From B1 sp034439755 (GTDB taxonomy: Bacteria > Bacteroidota > Bacteroidia > UKL13-3): a stretch of DNA of 28,882 nt. A program made the position numbers and the translations under genes. The notes under the pieces are model-generated. The model ran no database searches and was not told where the DNA came from. It worked only from the letters and a program-made list of their open reading frames with translations. The stretch lies in the NCBI GenBank assembly GCA_034439755.1, contig JAWXAZ010000071.1, positions 1 through 28,882 on the forward strand, written 5' to 3'. Each line of letters begins with the position of its first letter. Position 1 is the stretch's first letter. Positions 17,309 through 25,190 of this stretch are shown one piece after another.

Positions 17309-17316
17309 TAGTTTTG
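17309..17316 (+). promoter_or_regulatory. possible -7 element for trxB
   Basis: TAGTTTTG matches TAnnTTTG and would give a leader of about 11 nt. A second match, TAATTTTG, lies at 17298-17305. Neither has a TTG at 19 bp. The 286-bp gap 17045-17330 holds nothing else that I recognise besides the hairpin at its left end. Confidence 0.4.
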
Positions 17317-17330
17317 ACCCAATAACAAAT

Positions 17331-18284
17331 ATGATGAGTACCAAAGTAGAACATATAGAATGCCTAATTGTGGGATCTGGTCCTGCAGGATATACCGCCG
17401 CAATTTATGCTGCCCGTGCAGATATGAAACCAGTTATGTATGCAGGCATGCAGCCTGGTGGACAATTAACCATTACCACAGATGTAGAAAATTACCCTGG
17501 CTATCCAGAAGGAATTATGGGTCCGGAAATGATGGAATTATTTCGCAAGCAGGCCGAAAGATTTGGCACTGATGTTAGATATGGCATGATAACCAGTGTA
17601 GATTTTTCTGGCAAACCACCTTATAAATTAATTGCAGATGAGAACCATGAAATTATTGCCGAAACGGTAATTATAGCCACTGGTGCCAGCGCTAAATGGT
17701 TGGGACTTCCATCTGAAGAAAAACTGAATGGACGCGGCGTAAGTGCTTGTGCGGTTTGTGATGGCTTTTTCTTTAAAGGAAAAGATGTGGCCATTGTGGG
17801 AGCTGGAGATACCGCTTGTGAAGAAGCAAGTTACTTGGCAAAAATTTGCAGCAAGGTTTACATGATTGTTCGCCGCAATGAGTTTAGGGCATCAAAAGCT
17901 ATGGTTCACCGTGTAATGAACACGCCTAATATTGAAGTGATTTTTGATTCGGAAACGGATGAGATTTTGGGTGATACCCAGGTAAGTGGCGTTAGGGTTA
18001 AAAATGTTAAAACAGGCGATTTAAGAACAATCGACATAAAAGGTTTTTTTGTGGCCATTGGTCACAAACCAAATACCGATGTTTTTAAAGGGTATTTAGA
18101 CATGGACGAAACGGGCTATTTAATTACGGTGCCAGGTACAAGTAAAACCAAGGTAGAGGGCGTTTTTGCTTGTGGCGATGCCCAAGATAAAGTGTATAGG
18201 CAGGCTGTAACAGCTGCTGGTAGTGGATGCATGGCTGCCTTGGATGCAGAAAGATATTTAGCGGCTAAACAAGATACTGTTTAA
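17331..18284 (+). CDS. trxB: thioredoxin-disulfide reductase
   Basis: A 317-residue FAD/NADPH enzyme that passes electrons from NADPH to thioredoxin in the cytosol. The FAD-binding GSGPAG is at 15-20, the redox-active pair is Cys140-Ala-Val-Cys143 (low-molecular-weight class, CAVC), and the NADPH-binding GAGDTACEE begins at 157 with RR at 181-182, which selects NADPH. The late FACGDAQD block, after VEGV, binds the FAD ribityl chain. Two adjacent ATG codons (17331 and 17334) are both plausible starts. It lies 37 bp before the UspA gene in the same direction, which suggests a shared role in stress and redox response, by position only. Confidence 0.96.
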   Translation: MMSTKVEHIECLIVGSGPAGYTAAIYAARADMKPVMYAGMQPGGQLTITTDVENYPGYPEGIMGPEMMELFRKQAERFGTDVRYGMITSVDFSGKPPYKLIADENHEIIAETVIIATGASAKWLGLPSEEKLNGRGVSACAVCDGFFFKGKDVAIVGAGDTACEEASYLAKICSKVYMIVRRNEFRASKAMVHRVMNTPNIEVIFDSETDEILGDTQVSGVRVKNVKTGDLRTIDIKGFFVAIGHKPNTDVFKGYLDMDETGYLITVPGTSKTKVEGVFACGDAQDKVYRQAVTAAGSGCMAALDAERYLAAKQDTV

Positions 18285-18321
18285 TATAGGTAGGGATGTT
18301 CTAATTTAATTTTATAAGACT

Positions 18322-19116
18322 ATGAAAAATATTGCTGTATTAATTGATTTTACTGAAGGTTCAATTACTGCATTGGTTCAGGCAGAAACTTTTGCAAAAA
18401 AAATAGGAGCCACCTTACATGCCGTTAATATTGCGCCATCGCCAGATAAAATAGCGAGCGCAACCAGCAACCTAACTCAATTTTTGGAAAAGTATGCAGC
18501 CAATTCCCAAGACATAAAATTGGAGGTTGGAGAGGGTAATTTGTTTACCGCTTTGCCTACAATTTTAGGTCGGTTTGAACCAAGTCTTGTTATAGTTTGT
18601 ACACATGGAATAAAAGGCATGTTTCAGCACTTATTTGGAGCGCATATTTTAAAATTGGTTCAGAGCATTCCATATCCTAGCATTGTTATTCAGGAAAACA
18701 ATCAAACAGACATCTCAAGCATCAATAAAATTTTATTTCCTTTAGGTCCACATCCCGATTTTAGCATTAAAATAAAACAAACAATTGCATTGGCTTTGAT
18801 ATTACAAGCAGAGGTTTATTTGTATAAAATTGAAAGGCCTGGTATGGGTTATGAAGACCAATTGGATCAAAATTTTCAACATGCGAAAAATGCTTTTACC
18901 GAAAATAAAATTACCACCCATAGGGTAATCGACGAATTGCAAATTATTTCGGCAGGTTACTCTAGACAAACAATTGAATACGCTTATAAGAATCAAATTC
19001 AAATCATTAGTTTAATGGCAAGTGTATCAAACCTTGATTTGTTATTTGGCGTGGGCGACAAGGAGAACTTTATGGTGAATACTTATGGTATTCCCATCTT
19101 ATGCTGCATGGAATAG
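18322..19116 (+). CDS. universal stress protein, two Usp domains
   Basis: A 264-residue protein made of two UspA-like halves (about 1-140 and 145-264). The first begins with KNIAVLIDFTEGS and ends in a typical PSIVIQ strand; its ATP-loop region (THGIKGMFQHLFGAH) starts as G-x2-G but lacks the later glycine and Ser/Thr needed for standard ATP binding. The second half (NKILFPLGPHPD to GIPILCCME) is more diverged. Bacteroidota often carry such tandem Usp proteins as general stress factors. There is no signal peptide. It lies 37 bp downstream of trxB. A specific function cannot be stated. Confidence 0.85.
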   Translation: MKNIAVLIDFTEGSITALVQAETFAKKIGATLHAVNIAPSPDKIASATSNLTQFLEKYAANSQDIKLEVGEGNLFTALPTILGRFEPSLVIVCTHGIKGMFQHLFGAHILKLVQSIPYPSIVIQENNQTDISSINKILFPLGPHPDFSIKIKQTIALALILQAEVYLYKIERPGMGYEDQLDQNFQHAKNAFTENKITTHRVIDELQIISAGYSRQTIEYAYKNQIQIISLMASVSNLDLLFGVGDKENFMVNTYGIPILCCME

Positions 19117-19220
19117 TTGTTTTTAATTGGTGTATAAGGTTAAAAATGTGAATAAATATATTTCTATTTCTTGAAGCATTTATGAATCTTGGGCATGCGG
19201 GCAACATTAAAAATCTATAT

Positions 19221-20639
19221 ATGGTAAATAAAAAAATTGTAGCAAAAAAAGTCTCAAAGAAAACACCTAAAAAGCTAGTAAAAAAAGTTGCTAAAAAAAT
19301 TAGCAGTGCCCCTATTAAGGAAGTGAGGAAAATTTTTGTTTTAGACACATCGGTAATTTTATACGACAACAATTCCATTAAAAATTTCAAAGAACATGAT
19401 GTTGCCATACCCATTACGGTATTGGAGGAATTAGATAATTTTAAAAAAGGCAACGATACCATCAATTTTGAGGCAAGACAATTTATTAGGTATTTAGATA
19501 AACTATCGGGTGAATTCATTCTTACCGATTGGATACCCATTAATGGTCCAACGAGGGGCAATTTTAAGGTAGTAATGAATGAGAAAACCAAGGTAGATGC
19601 GCAAGTTGTTTTTGGGGAAAGAAAGGCCGATCACCGCATTTTAAATGCGGCATTAGCCATGAAAGAACAATATCCTTCTAGGCCTGTAATTATGGTAACA
19701 AAGGATGTTAACCTGCGTTTAAAGGCTAAGTCTTTGGGTATTTTGGCCGAAGATTACGAAACAGGTAAAATCAAAAACATTGATGCATTGCATACCGGAA
19801 GAACCATCATTGAAAAAGTAAAGCCTTCTGTAATAGATGAGATATATGCGAGGGGTTTTGCTAGCTATGATTTGGCTATGAAAAAGAAACCGTTGGCCAA
19901 TCATTTTTACATTTTAAAGAATAGCCAAAATTCGGTGTTAACCTTTTATAACTCGGAAACAGAAAGTTTAGAAAAAGTAAATAAAACGAGCGCGTATGGG
20001 ATCAAACCGAGAAATGCAGAACAAGCCTTTGCATTGCATGCTGTTTTGAACCCACAAATAAAATTGGTTACCATACAAGGAATTGCGGGAACGGGGAAAA
20101 CCTTGTTGGCACTAGCTGCGGCGCTTGAGCAAAAAATGGATTATAGGCAAATATATTTGGCTCGGCCTATTATTCCTTTAGGAAATAGAGACATTGGTTT
20201 TTTGCCAGGGGATGCTAAATCAAAGATTAACCCTTATATGGAACCGCTTTGGGATAATTTGAAACTGATTCAAAATCAATGGAAGGAAACGGATAAAGAA
20301 TACCAGAAAATAACCGATTTAGTAAATCAAGAGAAATTGCTTGTAACGCCTTTGGCTTATATAAGAGGCAGAAGCTTATCTAATATAATGTTTATTATTG
20401 ATGAGGCGCAAAACCTAACTCCTTTGGAGGTTAAGACAATTATTACTAGGGCTGGTGAAGGAACAAAAATTGTGTTTACGGGTGATATTTTTCAAATTGA
20501 TACGCCTTATTTGGACTCACAATCGAATGGCTTATCTTATTTAATTGACAGGGTTCAGGATAATCCGTTGTATGCGCATATTACACTTGAAAAGGGGGAG
20601 CGATCAGAATTGGCCAATCTCGCTAATCAATTATTATAG
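19221..20639 (+). CDS. PIN-PhoH fusion ATPase (PhoH2 type)
   Basis: The protein of 472 residues joins an N-terminal PIN RNase-like domain (about 36-175; acidic residues Asp42 in LDTSVILYD, Glu70/Asp72 and Asp137 in KADHRIL) to a C-terminal PhoH ATPase (about 260-472; Walker A GIAGTGKT at 287-294, Walker B FIIDEAQN at 391-398). PhoH2 proteins are described as RNA helicase/RNases. A lysine-rich leader (KKVSKKTPKKLVKKVAKK, 10-27 region) precedes the PIN domain and probably contacts nucleic acid. An ATG 13 codons earlier (19182) is also open; the ATG at 19221 is preferred because it starts directly at the basic leader. The stop codon lies inside a tandem repeat. Confidence 0.9.
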   Translation: MVNKKIVAKKVSKKTPKKLVKKVAKKISSAPIKEVRKIFVLDTSVILYDNNSIKNFKEHDVAIPITVLEELDNFKKGNDTINFEARQFIRYLDKLSGEFILTDWIPINGPTRGNFKVVMNEKTKVDAQVVFGERKADHRILNAALAMKEQYPSRPVIMVTKDVNLRLKAKSLGILAEDYETGKIKNIDALHTGRTIIEKVKPSVIDEIYARGFASYDLAMKKKPLANHFYILKNSQNSVLTFYNSETESLEKVNKTSAYGIKPRNAEQAFALHAVLNPQIKLVTIQGIAGTGKTLLALAAALEQKMDYRQIYLARPIIPLGNRDIGFLPGDAKSKINPYMEPLWDNLKLIQNQWKETDKEYQKITDLVNQEKLLVTPLAYIRGRSLSNIMFIIDEAQNLTPLEVKTIITRAGEGTKIVFTGDIFQIDTPYLDSQSNGLSYLIDRVQDNPLYAHITLEKGERSELANLANQLL

Positions 20640-20687
20640 TTTAGTTAATTATTATAGTTTAATCAATTATTATAGTTTAGTTAATTA
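20625..20687 (+). repeat. 36-bp/18-bp tandem repeat at phoH 3' end
   Basis: An 18-bp unit beginning ATTATTATAGTTTA occurs three times (20630-20647, 20648-20665, 20666-20683); the first and third are identical and the middle differs at two bases. Seen as a 36-bp period, the last codons and stop of phoH are copied exactly for 27 bp at 20661-20687. It lies 14 bp before the LOG gene start. Confidence 0.85.
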
Positions 20688-20701
20688 CTGATCACAATTA
20701 A

Positions 20702-21445
20702 ATGAAAGCAGCAGAATTAGATAAAAAGAAAAACCAGAACAGTGAAAGAGACTTCCTTACAGGACCAAGGGAAAGAAATCTCGAATTGGGCTTCTTGTAT
20801 AGGGTTTCTAGGGAGTTTTTGAGGGGCTTGAGGGCATTGCACTTTTTGGGCCCTTGTGTTACCGTATTTGGCAGTGCTAGGTTTAAGGAAGATCATATTT
20901 ATTACCAAAGGGCGCGTGAAATTGGGGCAGGCCTGAGTGATTTGGGTTTTGGGGTAATGACAGGTGGAGGTCCTGGAATAATGGAGGCTGCTAATAGAGG
21001 GGCTTTTGAAAACAATGGACTAAGCATTGGCTGTAATATTGAACTGCCTCATGAGCAAAAGGAAAACCCATACCTTCATAAATGGGTAAATTTTAGGTAT
21101 TTTTTTGTTAGAAAAACTTTGCTTATAAAATATTCGTATGGGTTTGTAATTATGCCTGGTGGTTGGGGAACCATGGATGAAATGTTTGAGGCATTAACCT
21201 TAATTCAAACAGGAAAAATTGAGGAGTTTCCAATTGTGCTTTTTGGCAGAGAATATTGGAGAGGACTTATCACTTTAACAGAAGACATGATAGAAAACCA
21301 AACTGTTTCCTTAAAGGAAATAAAAGAGAATTTATTGGTAACAGATTCTGTTGAAGAAACGATGGAACATTTTAATAAATATGCCATTCAAAAATTTAAG
21401 CTTAGCAAGAAATTTAAACCTTCGAGTTTATTGGGCGAAAAGTAG
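20702..21445 (+). CDS. LOG family (TIGR00730) nucleotide phosphoribohydrolase-like protein
   Basis: A 247-residue Rossmann-like protein of the LOG/lysine-decarboxylase-like family. The signatures are GGGPGIMEAANRGA (88-101) and PGGWGTMDE (152-160), with the conserved Arg-Lys pair in FFVRKTLL (134-141). LOG proteins release the base from nucleoside 5'-monophosphates, including cytokinin ribotides in plants; bacterial members are often annotated as lysine decarboxylases by mistake. A charged N-terminal extension (about 1-50) precedes the core. It follows phoH by 62 bp that are mostly the tandem repeat, and converges with the next gene, 2 bp between stop codons. The physiological substrate here is unknown. 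Confidence 0.88.
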   Translation: MKAAELDKKKNQNSERDFLTGPRERNLELGFLYRVSREFLRGLRALHFLGPCVTVFGSARFKEDHIYYQRAREIGAGLSDLGFGVMTGGGPGIMEAANRGAFENNGLSIGCNIELPHEQKENPYLHKWVNFRYFFVRKTLLIKYSYGFVIMPGGWGTMDEMFEALTLIQTGKIEEFPIVLFGREYWRGLITLTEDMIENQTVSLKEIKENLLVTDSVEETMEHFNKYAIQKFKLSKKFKPSSLLGEK

Positions 21446-21447
21446 GC

Positions 21448-21939
21448 CTAGTTTTTTTCTTTGGCCATTTTTAGGGCACGCATAAAATTTGCGTAGTACC
21501 CAGTACCTGAAAAAGTTTTGTAATGACAATGGTTGCTAATGGTTCCAGTTTCTTCGCACTTGCAAGCCACAATTTTGCTATTTTCTAAAAAGAATCGACA
21601 ATTTTCGCAAGCTACGGCAGAGCAAATTTTAAATTGACCGTCTTCATACAATACAAATTCAATTCCCACTAAATCTATGTTCACCGCGGCCATTCTTTTT
21701 CTTCCTTGGTAGGCGCAATTGGCCACAATAAAATAAGCATTTCCCAATTGTTGAATGTCCATTTCAACCACCTTGGTTCCGTCTTTAAACGTCCACTCAA
21801 ATGCCTTTATCAATTGATCCTGGTTTTCCTTTAATTGATAAACACCGTTGTTTATTTCTCCAATGGTAGTACCCGTACTTTGCGCAAAAGTTTGGGTGGA
21901 AACAAAGAAAAATAAAATAAAAAGTAGTTGTTTTACCAT
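21448..21939 (-). CDS. secreted cysteine-rich hypothetical protein
   Basis: I do not recognise this 163-residue protein. A signal peptide is clear (MVKQLLFILFFFVSTQTFAQ, cleavage after residue 20). The mature part of about 143 residues has seven cysteines at 75, 106, 111, 114, 126, 128 and 138, with CENC (111-114), CKC (126-128) and CHY (138-140). This pattern suggests disulfide bonds or a bound metal, possibly a zinc or iron site, but no known motif fits. Cys106 begins a run of six cysteines in 33 residues. It starts 22 bp past the VIT-type transporter gene, same direction, with its own possible -7 element. Periplasmic or surface location is inferred from the signal peptide. Confidence 0.75.
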   Translation of the reverse strand: MVKQLLFILFFFVSTQTFAQSTGTTIGEINNGVYQLKENQDQLIKAFEWTFKDGTKVVEMDIQQLGNAYFIVANCAYQGRKRMAAVNIDLVGIEFVLYEDGQFKICSAVACENCRFFLENSKIVACKCEETGTISNHCHYKTFSGTGYYANFMRALKMAKEKN

Positions 21940-21951
21940 TATGCTTTTTTA

Positions 21952-21959
21952 CAAATATA
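21952..21959 (-). promoter_or_regulatory. possible -7 element for the cysteine-rich gene
   Basis: TATATTTG on the minus strand matches TAnnTTTG perfectly and would give a leader of about 9 nt. A TTG lies upstream but at 22 bp, not 19. Confidence 0.42.
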
Positions 21960-21961
21960 GT

Positions 21962-22663
21962 TTATCCGCTGATTAATCTGGCAATAATATAAGCTGAACC
22001 AGCGGCAATTGCACCAATAAAGAGCGTTTTAAATGCACCCATTAAGGGAGGCTGACCAATAATTTTAGTTTTAAAGAAGCCAAATGCAAATAAACAGATT
22101 GCTGTAACATAACACGAATAGGCAAATCCATCATTTGGATTGTCTGTAAAAAAAGAAAAATACGGACTTAAAGGGACTATACCACCTACTACATAAGACA
22201 ATCCAATTGCTAAAGCACTGTGATGAGCTCGGTTAATATTGGGTTGGTCTAAACCCAACTCATACCGCATCATAAACTTCACCCATTTGTCCTTATCAAG
22301 CGAAAGTTCATTCACAATTGCCTCAGTTGATTCTTTGCTTAAACCATACTCTTCAAAAACCTCCCTCACTTCTTGCTTCTCTTTTTCGGGATACATTTCA
22401 ACCTCCAAATATTCCCTTTTGAGTTCACTGACATAATGTTCTATTTCTGTTTTACCAGCTAAGTATCCACCTAAACCCATTGCAATACTTCCAGCAACAA
22501 TTTCGGCCAAACCCGCAGTTACAATTACGCTATTTCCTTGAGATGCACCTGTTAATCCAGCGGCCAAGGCAAAAGGTACCGTAAGCCCATCGCTCATGCC
22601 AATAACAATGTCTCTAACAATTTCGCTGCCACTAAAATGCTCTTCAGTATGGATATGCGTCAT
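21962..22663 (-). CDS. VIT1/CCC1 family iron/manganese transporter
   Basis: A 233-residue protein of the vacuolar-iron-transporter family. The diagnostic DIVIGMSDGLTVPFALAAGL spans about 18-37 and forms helix 1, followed by AEIVAGSIAMGLGGYLAGK (helix 2). A charged, glutamate-rich cytoplasmic segment (about 72-120) corresponds to the metal-binding domain seen in plant VIT1. Three more helices follow, giving five. Family members move Fe(II) or Mn(II) out of the cytosol, usually by proton exchange. The N-terminus carries three histidines (MTHIHTEEHF). The gene comes 51 bp after the DUF4835 gene and 22 bp before the cysteine-rich gene. Confidence 0.88.
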   Translation of the reverse strand: MTHIHTEEHFSGSEIVRDIVIGMSDGLTVPFALAAGLTGASQGNSVIVTAGLAEIVAGSIAMGLGGYLAGKTEIEHYVSELKREYLEVEMYPEKEKQEVREVFEEYGLSKESTEAIVNELSLDKDKWVKFMMRYELGLDQPNINRAHHSALAIGLSYVVGGIVPLSPYFSFFTDNPNDGFAYSCYVTAICLFAFGFFKTKIIGQPPLMGAFKTLFIGAIAAGSAYIIARLISG

Positions 22664-22703
22664 AATTCACTTGTATATTTTTAGGTAAAATGTTTTATTA
22701 ATT

Positions 22704-22711
22704 CAAATTTA
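22704..22711 (-). promoter_or_regulatory. possible -7 element for the VIT gene
   Basis: TAAATTTG on the minus strand fits TAnnTTTG and lies just past the DUF4835 stop, about 35 nt from the VIT start after transcription begins. No TTG is spaced correctly. Confidence 0.35.
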
Positions 22712-22714
22712 TGT

Positions 22715-23620
22715 TTAAGATTTTATTTTCTCGTACTTAGAAATATTGGCAATATTAATTTCACTGAATAATTCTATGGCTTTAGGCTTTTCAATTTCAT
22801 CTGCCCCTTTAAAAATGTTCACCAATTCATCGCTTTTAGCCTCAAAAAACACCAATAGCATAACAGTATTAGGAGAAATTTTAAACACCTTTTTTACTTG
22901 CTCCATAGCTTGCATTATTTGCTTCCTTGCCAAAAAAGGGTCCTTTGCAAACTGATCCAACCCCTTTCTGTGGTAAATATACAAAGCACTGCGTAATGGT
23001 CTAAAACGCTCATTCAAAATATTATCAATTAAATTATACCTGGTTCTAACCGTTTTCTCAAAAGGCTTCCACCCCGCTCTGCTGCTGCTTTGCTGAGCCA
23101 AGTTTGCAATCTGAAAAGCCTTATTATAATAGGGTGAACCTCCTTCCAAAGAAAAGCTATCAAAATCCAATGCAATAATATAGTAAGCATAGAAACTCAT
23201 AAGCGAAGATAAATCGCCCAAATATTGCCCATCTTGGAATTCTAAACGGTCTTGTTCTTGGTATTTAAAATCCCAATTTTCATCTCTAAAACTTAGCAAA
23301 GTGGTATTATAATTTGAACCAAAAACAGGCCTCCTACTTTGGATAATTGCCGATGCCCCAAACTCATAAGTATTTTGGTCATAATTTGAAATGATAATTT
23401 CAATATTTAGTTCAATTCGTTCCTGATTTACAATGGGCTCATTGGTCCATTTAACACTATTGATAAATTCTTGAAGCCTTTGCTCCAAGTTTCTAAAAAT
23501 TGTTTTATCGGTAATTTGAACCTGTTGGTCATTTATCTTAACCCTGCAAGAAAACTCTTGAGAATAGGCAAGATTTTGAAACAAGAATATAAACAAAAGA
23601 AAGCTAATAATTTTATGCAT
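22715..23620 (-). CDS. DUF4835 family secreted protein
   Basis: A 301-residue protein with a signal peptide (MHKIISFLLFIFLFQNLAYS, cleavage before QEF). It matches the DUF4835 family, found almost only in Bacteroidota. Visible conserved parts are CRVKINDQQV near the start, LSFRDENWDFKYQEQ, DLSSLMSFYAYYIIALDFDS in the middle and RPLRSALYIYHRKGLD. The function of the family is unknown. Its ATG overlaps the end of coaBC by 8 bp, so it is translated from the same message. In many Bacteroidota this gene follows coaBC and precedes recN; here recN is absent and the VIT gene comes next. Confidence 0.9.
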   Translation of the reverse strand: MHKIISFLLFIFLFQNLAYSQEFSCRVKINDQQVQITDKTIFRNLEQRLQEFINSVKWTNEPIVNQERIELNIEIIISNYDQNTYEFGASAIIQSRRPVFGSNYNTTLLSFRDENWDFKYQEQDRLEFQDGQYLGDLSSLMSFYAYYIIALDFDSFSLEGGSPYYNKAFQIANLAQQSSSRAGWKPFEKTVRTRYNLIDNILNERFRPLRSALYIYHRKGLDQFAKDPFLARKQIMQAMEQVKKVFKISPNTVMLLVFFEAKSDELVNIFKGADEIEKPKAIELFSEINIANISKYEKIKS

Positions 23621-24815
23621 GAATTAATTGAATAATTTGATCAACGATATCATTGGCAACTTCGTGCTTTGGTTTCAAACCAAAATCAATTTGCTGCCCA
23701 TTCTTATGTAAAATTTTTATTTGATTGGTGTCGAATCCAAATCCAGCGCCCTTATTTTTAAGGGAGTTAAGCACAATAAAATCGAGATTTTTCTCTTTTA
23801 ATTTTTTTAGTGCGTTTGCCTCCTCGTTATCGGTTTCCAAAGCAAATCCAACCAATATTTGTTTATTGGTTTTGGTTTGACCCAATTCCTTTAAAATATC
23901 TCGCGTCTTTTTTAGTTTCAACTCAAGGGTATCCCCGTTTTTTTTGATTTTTGAGATACTCGTTTTTTCTGGCGTATAATCGGCCACCGCAGCACTCATT
24001 ACGGTAATATTTGATTTAACGAAATGCTTGGTGGTAGCTTCAAACATTTCTGCAGCAGAGGTTACGTCTATTCGCTGAATATTTTTTCCTTTATGCTGCA
24101 TAGAACTTGGTCCAGTAATTAAAGTTACTTGGGCGCCCTTGGCAGAAAAAGCCTCCGCAATAGCAAAACCCATTTTTCCACTGCTGTGATTCCCAATAAA
24201 CCTCACGGGATCAATATGCTCAAATGTTGGTCCGGCTGTAATTAATACCCGCTTGCCACTTAACAAGTTTTGTGCTTGAAAAGGAGAGGCCAAAATCGCA
24301 CAAATCTCTTCAGGTTCAGCCATTCTACCTTTGCCTTCTAGGCCACTTGCCAATTCCCCATAGTTAGGTTCAATTAACTTGCAACCAAAAGAAACCAATG
24401 TTTGAATGTTTTTTTGAGTAGCAGGGTGCATATACATATCCAAATCCATTGCAGGCGCAAACCAAACATCACACCTGGCAGAAAGGTATGTAGCCAATAA
24501 CAAATTATCGCATATCCCATTGGCCATTTTTGCTAAGGTATTTGCTGAGGCAGGCGCAACCACAAAATAATCGGCCCACAAACCCAAATCCACATGGTTT
24601 GTCCATTCGCCCATATCACCTTTAACAAAATGGGTATAAACTGGCCCCTTACTTAAAGTGGCCAAAGTAATAGGCGTCACAAAATTGTGTGCAGCCGGCG
24701 TAAGAATGATCTTAACTTCGGCACCTGCCTTAACAAATAAGCGGGTCAAAACAGCCGATTTATAGGCCGCAATGCTCCCGCTTATTCCTAATAAAATTTT
24801 TTTCCCTTCAAGCAT
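23613..24815 (-). CDS. coaBC: bifunctional phosphopantothenoylcysteine decarboxylase/synthetase
   Basis: A 400-residue CoaBC enzyme carrying out two steps of coenzyme A synthesis in the cytosol. The N-terminal flavin-dependent decarboxylase (CoaC, about 1-180) shows SGSIAAYK (12-19), catalytic His74 in NHVDL, PASANT (88-93) and APAMDLDMY. The C-terminal synthetase (CoaB, about 185-400) shows AGPTFEHIDPVRFIGN and SSGKMGFAIAEAF. The flap that carries Cys158 in the E. coli enzyme (ACG...GRM) reads LASGLEGKGRM here, with Ser157 at that place. It lies 19 bp after rpoZ and overlaps DUF4835 by 8 bp. Confidence 0.95.
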   Translation of the reverse strand: MLEGKKILLGISGSIAAYKSAVLTRLFVKAGAEVKIILTPAAHNFVTPITLATLSKGPVYTHFVKGDMGEWTNHVDLGLWADYFVVAPASANTLAKMANGICDNLLLATYLSARCDVWFAPAMDLDMYMHPATQKNIQTLVSFGCKLIEPNYGELASGLEGKGRMAEPEEICAILASPFQAQNLLSGKRVLITAGPTFEHIDPVRFIGNHSSGKMGFAIAEAFSAKGAQVTLITGPSSMQHKGKNIQRIDVTSAAEMFEATTKHFVKSNITVMSAAVADYTPEKTSISKIKKNGDTLELKLKKTRDILKELGQTKTNKQILVGFALETDNEEANALKKLKEKNLDFIVLNSLKNKGAGFGFDTNQIKILHKNGQQIDFGLKPKHEVANDIVDQIIQLIHA

Positions 24816-24834
24816 TTGAAGGCAAATTAAGTAT

Positions 24835-25179
24835 TTAGTTTCCTTCTGCCAAACGCTTTTCTTTTTCGGGGTTGCGGAAATGAATTTTATTGGCTAAAAA
24901 CTCCTCCGTTGCAATTAGAGTCGACTTAGGTAATCGCTCATAATGCATGCTTATTTCAATTTGTTCACGATTCTCAAAAACTTCTTCCAAAGTATCGCTA
25001 TCGTTACTAAATTCGTCTAATTTAGCATGCAATTCTTCTTTCAATTGTGCGCTAATTTGGTTAGCCCTTTTTGAAATAATTGCAATCGACTCATAAATAT
25101 TGTCGGTGCCATTTTCCATTTTCTTCAAATCACGCGCAATGGTGGTTGAAGGTACATTTTGATAATTGTTGTTCGCCAT
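24835..25179 (-). CDS. rpoZ: DNA-directed RNA polymerase omega subunit (Rpb6 family)
   Basis: A 114-residue protein of the RNA polymerase Rpb6/omega family in its Bacteroidota form. The core is NIYESIAIISKRANQISAQL (about 27-46), corresponding to the conserved omega helix, and the C-terminal part (ATEEFLANKIHFRNPEKE) is characteristic of this phylum. Omega binds the beta-prime subunit and helps its folding and assembly. The position, in the operon between bamD and coaBC, matches the order usual in Bacteroidota. The start ATG is 11 bp after the preceding gene's stop. Confidence 0.87.
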   Translation of the reverse strand: MANNNYQNVPSTTIARDLKKMENGTDNIYESIAIISKRANQISAQLKEELHAKLDEFSNDSDTLEEVFENREQIEISMHYERLPKSTLIATEEFLANKIHFRNPEKEKRLAEGN

Positions 25180-25190
25180 ATTATTTTAAT

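Noticed and set aside
20625..20687. CRISPR-like array
   Set aside because: Units are 18 bp, adjoin without spacers and include the phoH stop codon.
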